From NCBI GenBank assembly GCA_035772405.1, contig JAYKKM010000126.1, forward strand, positions 124,001 to 188,000: 64,000 bases of DNA, in the 5' to 3' direction. How positions within the stretch are numbered: the stretch's first letter is position 1; each line of letters opens with the position of its first letter. The stretch is from Chrysogorgia sp. JL179-B06 (Eukaryota > Cnidaria > Anthozoa > Scleralcyonacea > Chrysogorgiidae). Under the pieces are notes generated by a model, which saw nothing but the letters and a program-made list of their open reading frames with translations, was not told the origin of the DNA and did not search any database. Made by a program: the position numbers and the translations under genes. Positions 14,037 through 23,905 of the stretch are shown piece by piece.

Positions 14037-16173
14037 ATCTATGCATTGCTACATGGAAACGTTGCATTGCTACATTGCAACGTTGCATTGCTACATATTG
14101 TAACATTGCATTGCTACATATTGCAACATTGCATTGCTACATATTGCAACATTGCATTGCTACATTGCAACATTGCATTGCTACATTGCAACGTTGCATT
14201 GCTACATTGCAACGTTGCATTGCTACATTGCAACGTTGCATTGCTACATTGCTACATTGCATTGCTACATTGCTACATTGCATTGCTACATATTGCAACA
14301 TTGCATTGCTACATATTGCAACATTGCATTGCTACATATTGCAACATTGCATTGCTACATATTGCAACATTGCATTGCTACATTGCAACATTGCATTGCT
14401 ACATTGCAACATTGCATTGCTACATTGCTACATTGCAACATTGCATTGCTACATTGCAACATTGCATTTCTACATTGCAACATTGCATTTTTACATTGCA
14501 ACATTGCATTGCTACATTGCAACATTGCATTGCTACATTGCAACGTTGTATTGCTACGTTGCAACGTTGCATTGCTACGTTGCAACGTTGCATTGCTACG
14601 TTGCAACGTTGCATTGCTACATTGCAACGTTGCATTGCTACATTACATTGCATTGCTACATTGTATTGCATTGCTACATTGCATTGCATTGCCACATTGC
14701 ATTGCATTACTACATTGCATTGCATTGCTACATTGCTACATTGCTACATTACGTTTCTACATTGCTACATAGTATTGCTACATTGCTATATTATATTGCT
14801 ACATTGCATTGCTATATTGCGACATTGCATTGCTATATTGCTACATTGCAACATTGCATTGCTACATTGCAACATTGCATTGCTACATTGCAACATTGCA
14901 TTGCTACATTGCAACGTTGCATTGCTACATTGCAACGTTGCATTGCTACATTGCAACGTTGCATTGCTACATTGCATTGCAACATTGGATTGCTACATTG
15001 CAACGTTGCATTGCTACATATTGCATTGCTACATTGCAACGTTGTATTGCTACATTGCAACGTTGCATTGCTACATTGCAACGTTGCATTGCTACATTGC
15101 TACGTTGCATTGCTACATTGTAACGTTGCATTGCTACATATTGCAACATTGCATTGCATTGCTACATATTGCAACATTGCATTGCTACATTGCAACATTG
15201 CATTGCTACATTGCAACATTGCATTGCTACATTGCAACATTGCATTGCTACATTGCAACATTGCATTGCTACATTGCAACATTGCATTGCTACATATTGC
15301 AACATTGCATTGCTACGTTGCATTGCTACATTGCAACATTGCATTGCTACATTGCAACATTGCATTGCTACATTGCAACATTGCATTGCTACATTGCAAC
15401 ATTGCATTTCTACATCGCAACGTTGCATTGCTACATATTGCAACATTGCATTGCTACATATTGCAACATTGCATTGCTACATATTGCAACATTGCATTGC
15501 TGCATTGCAACATTGCATTGCTGCATTGCAACATTGCATTGCTACATTGCAACATTGCATTGCTACATTGCAACATTGCATTGCTACATTGCAACATTGC
15601 ATTGCTACATTGCAACATTGCATTGCTACATTGCAACATTGCATTTTTACATTGCAACATTGCATTTTTACATTTTACGTTGCATTGCTACATTGCAACG
15701 TAGCATTGCTACATTGTATTGCATTACTACATTGCATTGCATTGCTACATTGTATTGCATTGCTACATTGCATTGCATTGCCACATTACATTGCATTGCT
15801 ACATTGCATGGCTTTACTACATTGCATTGCATTGCTACATTGCATTGCATTGCTACATTGCATTTCATTGCTACATTGCATTTCATTGCTACATTGCATT
15901 TCATTAGCTACATTGCATTTCATTGCTACATTGCATTGCATTGCTACATTGCATTGCTACATTGCTACATTGCATTGCTACATTGCTACATTGCATTGCT
16001 ACATTGCTACATTGCATTGCTACATTGCTACATTGCAGTGCTACATTGCTTCATTGCAGTGCTACATTACTTTGCATTGCATTGCTACATTGCATTGCAT
16101 TGCATTGCTACATTGATTTGCATTGCTACATTGCATTTCTACATTGCATTGCTACATTGCATTGCTACATTGC
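14037..16173. repeat. Modular satellite array, block B2
   Basis: Copy 2 of the satellite part of the composite unit. It is near-identical to about 11200-13314, including the run of TACGTTGCAACGTTGC units (14560-14620 versus 11723-11783) and the CATGGCTTTACTAC marker (15808 versus 12948). It ends at the same GCCGTTTGAAATTTGG boundary as block B1. Confidence 0.95.
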
Positions 16174-16779
16174 CGTTTGAAATTTGGATTGTTTTCTCAA
16201 ATGCTCTTGTCGTTTCCTCAAAGCTGCCTTTAAACTTTTCCTTTTCGGAAGGTATTTGTCTATTAATTACAAGGTAAGAAGTGGTGTCAAAGCTCTGACG
16301 TTCCCAATCTTGCATAAATCTATTTCAATCGATCTGTATCTGAAACAAATCTCCAAGACTCCAACTGAGCTACTTCGCTCCTGTGACATAGGTTTGATGT
16401 CATCGGTGTGACACTTTTTTAGGTGTTTTTCAACATCTTGTTTTATTTTATTTTGTTAAGGAAACGAAGTTTGCTCACGCTATCGAGACTTTCTATACAA
16501 CGAACGTTTTGGGCAGACCAAAGCCAGCGGTCTGACTGAGCGTCAAGTGTTACGCTCTCTATTGAAATATTATTGAGAAATATTAAGAAACTATTGGAAA
16601 ATTATTGAGAAACTACTGAGAACTGAAAGTCTTGAAATCTGCTGTATTAAACTTGTGAAGTGGGGAACGAGAACGTCGTTTGTTCGTGAAACACACGTTT
16701 TTTTGTTATTGCCAAATACTTTAAAATGGGCGTTACATTAGAATAATATCGATCAAGAATCGGCTGTCACAGCATATTT
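16174..16779 (+). repeat. Duplicated Helitron 5' region, copy 2 (non-coding part)
   Basis: Second copy of the segment at 13315-13921, directly upstream of the Helitron reading frame. It carries AT-rich sequence with repeated ATTATTGAGAAA words near 16560-16620 and the sequence GCAGACCAAAGCCAGCGGTCTGA. It probably is the element's leader or promoter region. I see no splice site or TATA box that I would defend. Confidence 0.7.
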
Positions 16780-17097
16780 ATGGGAGGTAAAGATAACGAA
16801 CGTCGTTTAAAAGGGTCGTTTTTTAATACAATGTTAATAATGTTTTATTTACACGTGTTTCACTTGCCAACATTAAAACGTGTAGTTGAGCAATATCAAA
16901 GATCGAATGAAGTTATGTTTTGGTTCCATAAAATGATGTGTTATCATGTTTATGTACAATTGCTTCTAAGGCTGTCAAATGACGTAGAAGAAAATCCAGG
17001 TCCTACGATATATGCGATAATTAATATATTTGAAACTCTTCGTGTTGATTTTAGTCAAGGAGATCAGTTGAAGTTTGGTGATAATGCAGGTAAATAA
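16780..17097 (+). CDS. Helitron N-terminal frame with a 2A ribosome-skipping peptide
   Basis: The frame has 105 codons. It starts MGGKDNERRLKG and has a hydrophobic stretch (MLIMFYLHVF). At about residues 68-75 it carries DVEENPGP (16981-17004), preceded by LLLRLSN. D(V/I)ExNPGP is the 2A consensus: the ribosome skips the Gly-Pro bond and releases the upstream peptide while translating on. 2A peptides are known from picornaviruses and from several invertebrate non-LTR elements; here one sits at the front of a Helitron. The residue before the Asp is Asn, where most 2A peptides have Gly. Past the 2A the frame begins the protease-like domain (SQGDQLKFGDNAGK) and stops at TAA 17095, where related copies would continue with a Gln-Cys. 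The stop looks like decay. Confidence 0.7.
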   Translation: MGGKDNERRLKGSFFNTMLIMFYLHVFHLPTLKRVVEQYQRSNEVMFWFHKMMCYHVYVQLLLRLSNDVEENPGPTIYAIINIFETLRVDFSQGDQLKFGDNAGK

Positions 17098-17619
17098 TGT
17101 GTTGCAATGTCATTAACAGCTATAATATTTAGACACATTAAACCACATGTTGACACCTGGGATTCTCCTGATTTAAATAATATTTTGTATCATGGTAACT
17201 ATACTGTCTATATGATTGTATTAAAAGTTCTGTTAAAAAATACTTCTTGTTGTTAACTGATGTTCCAGCTATGCTATCAATAAATGAGAAAACATATAAT
17301 TTAACCTTAGTGGAGAATCGTTAAGTAGTGAATTATTTATGACAGATAATAACGGGCCTTATATCTCCCTAAAAAATGCATTTACAGAGATATTGGAGAA
17401 ACAAAGTATGTGTGTTGCTTGTTAACTATTGATTGTAACACAATTGCAGTGTATAACATGTTGAACAACAGTTATAGAATCTTTGATTCTCACTCAAGAG
17501 ACATACATGGAATGCCAAGTTTTTCTGGAACATGTGTCTTGCTCGTTGTTAATGGCCTTGAAAACTTAGTTGAATTTTTTCAGATTACTTCTTATCGAGG
17601 AACATGTGTGCCTTTTTAA
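17040..17619 (+). pseudogene. Cysteine-protease-like (herpes-tegument/OTU-like fold) domain remnant
   Basis: Pieces in different frames line up as one domain. FGDNAGK is followed by CVAMSLTAIIFRHIKP (candidate nucleophile Cys at the start), then WDSPDLNNILYHGN. Next come LLTDVPAMLSI, an acidic linker, and finally NNSYRIFDSHSRD with the Asp-x-His typical of this protease class, near 17470-17510, followed by GTCVLLVVNGLENL. The pattern is that of the deubiquitinase-like C76/OTU-like peptidases seen in some invertebrate Helitrons and related selfish elements. In such elements it may cleave the polyprotein or ubiquitin. Several frameshifts and stops (17095, 17252, 17323) make it non-functional. 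The family assignment rests on motif memory and is moderate. Confidence 0.5.
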
Positions 17620-18330
17620 ATGAAAGGTGTTTTGGTCAATGATGCATGTATTGGACATAATCAAAACTTTGACCAATTAGAAAATAATAAGAATCCTCAA
17701 GGTAACTGCTATAAAAAAATAAATTGTGCTAATACAAGTAATGAGAAATATGAGGTAGGAAAGATTGACGAGTGTGAAAGCAAGAGCAAAAAACTAAAAA
17801 TTCAAGATCCAGAAACTAGAAATAAGCAATTGCAAGCTAGGCGCATGAATTATTTAAAACGAAAAAATACTGAAAGTGCTTTAATGAAAGAAAAGAGGCT
17901 TCAAAAGTGTCGGGAGTATAAACAGCAAAAGAGAAAAAATGAATCTGATGAGCACAGACAGAATCGATTGCAGGCACACCAAGCATATAATATAATTAGG
18001 AGAGCAAATGAATCTGGTGAGCAGAGACAGAATCGATTACAGGAAAGCAAGCAAATTATATAAATAGGAGAGCAAATGAATCTGATGAGCACAGGCAGAG
18101 TCGATTGCAGGCAGAGCAAGTAAATGATATAAATAGTAGAGCAAATGAATCTGATGAGCTAGGAGAGCAAATGAATCTGATGAGCGCAGACAGAAGCGAT
18201 TGCAGACACAGCCAGTAAATGATATTAATAGGAGAGCAAATGAATCCGATGAGCAGAGACATAATAAACTCTCAAAACAACAAGAATGTGATCGAAGAAA
18301 GAAAAACTGATGCTGTTTCAATTTCAGATC
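17620..18330 (+). pseudogene. Helitron charged linker with five tandem repeats
   Basis: The frame starting at 17620 is open for 147 codons. It is highly charged (KKLKIQDPETRNKQLQARR, then an RKNESDEHRQNRLQ-type motif), and so probably helical or coiled-coil. From about 17935 to 18265 a 66-75 bp unit with core GAGCAAATGAATCTGATGAG recurs five times (about 17938, 18004, 18073, 18165 and 18234), with one extra partial unit near 18140. The frame breaks at 18061 in the second unit. Similar Arg/Glu/Gln-rich repeats precede the Rep domain in many invertebrate Helitron proteins. I infer that the repeats vary in number by slippage. Confidence 0.65.
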
Positions 18331-19045
18331 TTATTGACAAGTTTCACACAGCAGTATCAAAAGGCCTGGTATATATTTGTACTTCATGTTGTGACCAGTT
18401 GTGGTATAGGCATAGTGTTAATTCTGCTGATAAACTAACGTTGTCAAACCCCACTATGTCACAACACTTGTTGAATAAGATAACTGTTGATAATATTGAA
18501 TGGATCTGCAGAACATTTGAAAAACATTTAAAAAATAATAAAATACCTCCTTTTGCAGTAAAAAATGGGATCGTATTTCCAGAAAGTCAGAAAGTTTTGA
18601 TTTCAATCTGTTAGAGTGGAGACTTGTTGCAGCACCAAGGGGTAAGCAATTTAAGATAAATGGCAATGTAGCATCTTGGCTAGCTACAAATAGTGCACTT
18701 TATTGTGAACAAGGCATTGATTTTAATGAGCACTGCCACAAAAACTTTTTAAAAATAGTTTAAATGTTGCCAAAAATGAAAAATACCAGAACGATGATTG
18801 GAGTGAAGATGAAGCTGAAATTCCTGCTGGGGTAACTAACAGTATGTTGACTCCCACAGATATTATTGGTGATCATGAAAGAGAAATAATACATACCATA
18901 GCACCAGGGCAAAAAAGGCCAGAAAATAAAGAAAGACCAGTTAAAGTATTTTATAGCGACATTTGTAAATCAGAGTTAAGAAGGTCAGACCGAAGAGCTG
19001 CAATGTGTGTAGAGAATATATTCTTTAAAGACATTGGCAACAAAA
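18309..19045 (+). pseudogene. Helitron DUF6570-like region
   Basis: The first part (frame of 18219-18614) includes KGLVYICTSCCDQLWYRHSV, a Cys-rich segment characteristic of the domain preceding Rep in Helitron proteins. It ends with FAVKNGIVFPES, then shifts frame into EWRLVAPRGKQFKINGN. A later open piece (18844-19050) has MLTPTDIIGDHERE, then QKRPENKERPVKVFYSDICK and RRSDRRAAMCVENIFFK, all familiar Helitron segments. Compared with other Helitrons, material appears to be missing between the APR and GKQ segments and before QKRPENK, so there are internal deletions as well as stops (18612, 18762). The last codons run into the MITE at 19046. Confidence 0.65.
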
Positions 19046-19456
19046 ATTAAGTACGTCTGAAATGAAAGAACTCGCAAAATGATAGAGCAACACCTTTTAC
19101 AACTTTTCCGTATTTTACTTCGTTTTTGAAATATTTCAGTTTGTTTGATATGTAAATGAGATGGTATCTGACGTCAGGTGTTGGGAGGAAAATTTTCACT
19201 CATTAAAATATTGGTTACATCTTCAAGTTTGTTCCACAAATTTACTTGAAAATGTGCGTATAACAACTCCCAATGATAATGAACGTTGTAAACTTAGCAA
19301 TCAATCTACCCCACACCTGACGTCAGAGACCATCTCATTTACATATCAAACAAACTGAGATATTTCAAAAACGAAGTAAAATACGGAAAAGTTGTAAAAG
19401 GTGTTACTCTATAATTTTACGAGTTCTTTCATATTAGACAAACTTAATTTTTGTTG
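19046..19456. mobile_element. Foldback/MITE inserted in the Helitron
   Basis: About 410 bp with long terminal inverted repeats. The left end reads CAAAAATTAAGTACGTCTGA and the right end is its complement with few changes. The arms continue through TTTTACAACTTTTCCGTATT, GATATGTAAATGAGATGG and CTGACGTCAGGTGT on both sides, for at least 120 bp each. The centre (about 19195-19300) is unrelated. Helitron coding sequence stops at the IFFKD codons before it and resumes with LKKLKMKILLGKYQIA after it, so it inserted into the element after Helitron arrival. No transposase; superfamily not assigned. Confidence 0.8.
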
Positions 19457-19466
19457 CCTATATCCT

Positions 19467-20620
19467 TAAAAAGCTAAAGATGAAAATACTTTTAGGTAAA
19501 TACCAAATTGCACGGACAGTTAAAGCAACAGTGTAGTTTAGATAGAATTCTTCATCATGATGAAGGTTTCAAAATTTTAAGAGCACTAAGAGGATCACCC
19601 CCGTATTTTTGAAAAGGCTAAGAAAGATATTTTTGCAATGATAAGACAATTGGGTCCTACAACTTTGTTTTGTAGCTTTTCCTCTGCTGAAACAAAATGG
19701 TTACATCTCCTTAAAATATTAGGGCAACTTGTTGATCATAAAAATTATACTGATGATGAACTGGAATAATTAAATTGGGAAGAAAAATGCAGACTCGTCC
19801 AAAGTGACCCAGTGACTTTTGCAAGACATTTTGATTATCAATTTAATAAATTCTTGAAAGACTTCTTGATGAGCAACATTGCCCCTTTGGGAAAAATATA
19901 AGACTGGTTCTATATAGTTGAGTATCAGCAACGAGGTTCACCTCATATTCACATGTTAATATGGCTATAAAATGCTCCGATATTTGGTGTTGCAAAAGAT
20001 GATGATGTCACATCTTTCTTTGATCAGATAATTACTTGCCATTTACCAATGAATAATGAGCATGACTTAATAAATCTTGTTAATCGGCAAACACACAGAA
20101 ATTCGCATACCTGTCGCAAAAAATCCAAAAAAGAATGTAGATTTAATTATCCTCAACCACTAATGAATTCAACTAAAATACTTTATCCGCTAGATGATAG
20201 TGTTTCTCAAAGTGATGCTAGAACACTAAAAGTTTTGTGGAAAAAAATAAAGCAGCAACTAAATGACATGAAAGAAGGTGAAAATATCACATTTGATCAA
20301 TTATTAGCTTCTTTGAATGTCTCTGAACATCAATATATCCTTGCAATTAGATCATCTCTGAGCTGTCCCACAATAATTTTAAAAAGGAATCCCAATGAAG
20401 AATAAACAATTATAACCCTGCATGTCTGAATGCATGGAGAGCAAACATGGACATTCAATTTGTTCTATGGATGTGCAATGTATATTGTTTCATATATATA
20501 CAAAGCACAAAAGGGAATGAGTGAACTACTTCGTACTGCTTGTGCAGAAGCAAGACAAGGAAATGCAAGTATTAAGCAGCAAGTGAGAGATATTGGAAAG
20601 CGTTGAAATTAGTGCTCAAG
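19467..20620 (+). pseudogene. Helitron Rep (HUH endonuclease) domain
   Basis: Recognisable Helitron_like_N sequence, including GSPPYFEKAKKDIFAMIRQLG, then TLFCSFSSAETKW. The HUH motif SPHIHMLIWL follows EYQQRG, with the two histidines at 19945-19953. Next comes NRQTHRNSHTCRKKSKKECR with its Cys/His pattern. The tyrosine region CAMYIVSYIYKAQKG is at about 20473-20515. Rep nicks DNA through the tyrosine with metal held by the HUH histidines. The reading frame changes repeatedly, with stops near 19768, 19900, 19968 and 20403, so the copy is dead. The longest intact piece is 20049-20405 (118 codons). Confidence 0.8.
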
Positions 20621-22115
20621 AAACTGTATATATAACTCTGCAATTACCAATGAGAAAATCCTCAAGAGAAGTTGTTTTTGTACCAACCTCAATGTACCAC
20701 CTAATAATGGAAATGTACCACCTATAATGAAAGAGTTCAGTTGTTAAAACCACTAATTGAAATTGAAAAAATGCCTGATGAATGTGAAGAAATACATTTT
20801 GGTGGACTCTTAAAGAGATACACAGAACGACCCACTAATCTTGAGAATGCAACCTTAGCAGACTGGGTAGCATGGTATGACGGTGTTAAGAACAAACCTT
20901 ACCAAAAGAAAACAACAATTGCAGACATTGATGATTTGCCACTAGAAACATCAGATGATGACAATAATGATGATGAACTTTGTGATGACACAATCACAAT
21001 TAATGCAATAAAAATAGTGAACAAAAAAGCGAAGAAAAGCCAGAATCATAAGGTGTGTGTGGTTTAATAGAGAAGCCTACCCAGAGAAGCACTATCGGGA
21101 ATTAATTTTGCTTTTTACACCATGGAGGAATGAGGAAATTGATTTAATTGGCAATTATTTCCTCTTATGAAGAACATTATTTAAGTTTACAAGACTCAAT
21201 AAAAGACCAAATGAGTCTCTATGCAGTTTGCTATGAAGAATTAAATAATGCCCAAGAACAATTAAATTCAGCTTTTGATAACGATGAAGACCAATTTGAT
21301 TTAATTGCACCAGTAACTCAAGAAGCTGAACATCAAGATGAAGATGAAGTGGCTATAGATTTACATCCTGTTTGAATGAAAACTATGATCTGTCACACGA
21401 CATTGGCATTCCTTCTGCATCATCAAATAATGAAACACTTATTCTAAATGAAATGCCAGATGATGAATATAGAGAAATGGTGCAAAATTAATGTTAAATA
21501 AAGAACAAAAGGAATTTTTCTATCATACTCTTCACCTAATAAAGACCTCAGACAAACCATTTTACTCATTCCTTAGTGGAGGCGGAGGTGTTGGCAAATT
21601 ACATCTTACAAAATCATCTATCAAGCAGCATTGAAATACTATAATACAAGAGCTGGTGATGACTTCATTCAAGTTAATGTTTTTACTTCTAGCTCCTACA
21701 GGAAAAGCTGCATTTATCATTGGAGGCAATACAATACACAGTGCTCTTGCAATACCTGCATGTCAGTCCTTAATAAATTATAAACCACTAGATTAAAACA
21801 GATTAAACACTTTAAGGTGTCAACTAGGAAGTGTAAAACTGATATTACTAAATGAAATATAAAAAAAATCGTTGGAAACAGTATATTTAATGTTCAAATA
21901 CATAATCGGTTAAAGGACATTAAAGGTAGCAAAGAAGATTTTGGAGGTGTAAACATGATAGCAATTGGTGATTTGTTTCAATTAAAACCAGTCATGGATG
22001 GTTTTATATTCAAGGATTTTGATAACTCAGAATATGGTATTCTTACTCCAAATTTATGGAAACAACACTTTCGTATGTTTGAACTACATGAAATAATGCG
22101 GCAAAGAAATCGCGG
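20621..22115 (+). pseudogene. Helitron Pif1-type helicase, truncated
   Basis: After Rep, the sequence has LLKPLIEIEKMPDECEEIHFGGLLKRYTERP (open frame 20741-21067) and an acidic linker. Walker A (GGGGVGK) is at 21578-21598, followed by a frameshift. A later open piece (21955-22143) holds the Walker B/motif II-III region IAIGDLFQLKPV and then WKQHFRMFELHEIMRQR. These are Pif1-family SF1B helicase motifs; the protein would unwind DNA during rolling-circle transposition. Motifs IV-VI and the rest are absent because LINE sequence starts just after MRQR. Many stops lie between the pieces. Confidence 0.78.
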
Positions 22116-22139
22116 GCCCGTTATCGCATCTAATCAATC

Positions 22140-23636
22140 GTAGTATTTCCATCAAGTGAAAATGTGCCAAAGTAACACCGATACATAAATTGGGTGATAA
22201 AGCTCTGATGGACAACTACAGACCTATATCGGTGTTACCAGTCTTCTCAAAGGTCATTGAGCGAGTTGTCTGCAATCATATTTACTCTTATTTAGAAGAC
22301 AACAACCTCCTTTCAAAGAGACAATTTGGATTTAGAAGAAAGTCTTCGACGCAACACGCTGTCACTATTTTGTCTAATTATATCAGACAAAATATGGATA
22401 AAGGGCTAATGACGGGAGCGGTATTCCTTGACCTAAAGGCGTTCGATACGGTGGATCATTCAAGGCTTTTATCGAAATTACCCCTATATGGAATATATAT
22501 GAAGAATTAGTATGGTTTGAAAGTTACTTTTGTTTGATAGACAACAGTTTGTTCTATATAACGGGTATAAATCAGACGTTCAACACATTTCTTGCGGAGT
22601 TTCACAGGGTTCTGTTTAATAATATTCTATTATTGGACCTCTCTTATTTAACTTATTGATAAATGATATAGATAGTGTGTTGAAACAATGTGAAATTATT
22701 TTGTATACAGATGACACGGTTGTATACCTGTAAATAAATCGAGCAACACTGAATGACGATATCAACCTAATTGCTGATTGGCTTGTAGAGAACAGTTTAA
22801 TAGTTGACCTGAAAAAGATAAAAACCGAATGCGTTTTATTTGGCACACATCAGAGAACGTCGAAATCGAAATCCATGGAAATTCAGATGAATGGGAAAAA
22901 AATCACGGATTCACAAACTTATGAATATTTAGGTATGTCGTGGTCAAGCGCCTTAATTACACTTGCCAAACACATGGAACGGATTTTTAAAAAGGCTTCA
23001 TCGAGAACAAAATTGCCATCTCGCATACAACATAATATCAATGATATTACCCCTGATGCTCTATTGCAGTTTGTTGACATACCAGAATCAAAGAAACAAC
23101 GGTTTGAAGATGTTCAAACCAGAGCCTTAAAAGTCATAAATGGACAAAGAAACTCAGTAAAACTATGCAGAGTAAACTGCATAAGAAACAGAAAATGTGC
23201 ATTATTTGGAAGTTTTCAAATGTCTGCATGGCCTAGTGCCCAGTGTTTACCAGATAACTTCATCCGGAGTAATCACACAAAGAATATCCTTCCAAAAGTT
23301 CGAACAGATTCTGGACGAAAATCCTTTGCTTTTTGGGAGCAAAAATGTTTATATGAAGTGAAAATTGTGAACTCTATCATGACGTTTAAAACTAATTGCA
23401 AAAATGTTGATTTTGATTTTTAACTGTATCTTCTCGGATGACGACTTTCATAAATTTTACTTTTTATTTAGAACTTTTTAATGACTGTTTTTCGATAACG
23501 TATTAATTGGAATTTTATTCTGTATTTGTAACACTTACTGTATATCAGGTCCTTGGTTGATAACAGTATGTAAATATTACTGAACAAGCTAACCTGTATA
23601 AATATGAATATATTATTATTATTATTATCACAATCA

Positions 23637-23640
<4 letters not shown>
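22140..23640 (+). mobile_element. 5'-truncated CR1/jockey-type LINE
   Basis: RT sequence starts within a codon or two of the Helitron break and runs to a 3' UTR at 23424-23640. The 3' UTR carries CAGGTCCTTGG, a complementary AACCTG 55 bp later and a short (ATT)n tail. The same 3' words occur in the LINE at 9197-10144. The insertion is the likely reason the Helitron helicase ends here, though the target-site duplication is not identifiable and a deletion may have gone with it. Confidence 0.82.
22155..23423 (+). pseudogene. LINE reverse transcriptase, decayed
   Basis: Begins with KCAKVTPIHKLGDK, then NYRPISVLPVFSKVIERVV, FGFRRKSSTQHA and FLDLKAFDTVDHSRLL (RT motifs 1 and 2; the usual DLSKAFD has lost a codon). 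The VSQGSV motif is followed by an AT-rich insertion and a stop near 22618, then IIGPLLFNLLINDID. The catalytic motif reads YTDDTV where YADDTV is usual. A final open piece (22875-23423) has YEYLGMSW and the C-terminal domain. With a stop, frameshifts and an altered catalytic box it is inactive. Confidence 0.82.

Positions 23641-23905
<265 letters not shown>

Larger units (their letters stand above)
11200..16894. repeat. Tandem duplication of a ~2.85-kb composite unit
   Basis: The unit is satellite plus about 720 bp of non-satellite sequence. Copy 1 is about 11200-14036 and copy 2 about 14037-16894. The offset is 2837 bp in the left half (11297 to 14134; 12130 to 14967), then 2858-2859 bp (12596 to 15454; 13064 to 15923; 13922 to 16780). 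So copy 2 carries a net gain of about 21 bp, one satellite unit, in the middle. At 14036/14037 the non-satellite part is cut after GAGCAATATC and satellite resumes. In copy 2 the same sequence runs on into Helitron coding sequence. Confidence 0.9.
16174..22115 (+). mobile_element. Decayed Helitron (rolling-circle transposon)
   Basis: In order, the element shows a 5' region, an N-terminal frame with a 2A peptide, a cysteine-protease-like domain, a tandemly repeated charged region, a DUF6570-like domain, a Rep with an HUH motif, and a Pif1-type helicase up to about motif III. Helitrons transpose by a rolling-circle-like mechanism with Rep nicking and helicase unwinding. This copy has many stops and frameshifts, a MITE insertion (19046-19456), and loses the rest of its helicase and its 3' end where a LINE begins. 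The true 5' end (expected TC) is not identified; the coordinate given is the satellite boundary. Confidence 0.82.

Noticed and set aside
13922..15703. A 593-codon fusion of Helitron N-terminus and satellite as a real protein
   Set aside because: The frame crosses a duplication junction into satellite; an open frame is expected there by chance.
10..16116. Long open frames made of HCYIATL, LLHCNIA, CIATLQH and MLQCSNA repeats, up to about 1034 codons
   Set aside because: They follow from the 21- and 18-bp satellite unit, appear in five frames at once and have no gene context.
18037..18321. Minus-strand frames rich in Leu, Cys and Ser
   Set aside because: Shadow of the Helitron coding minisatellite on the plus strand.
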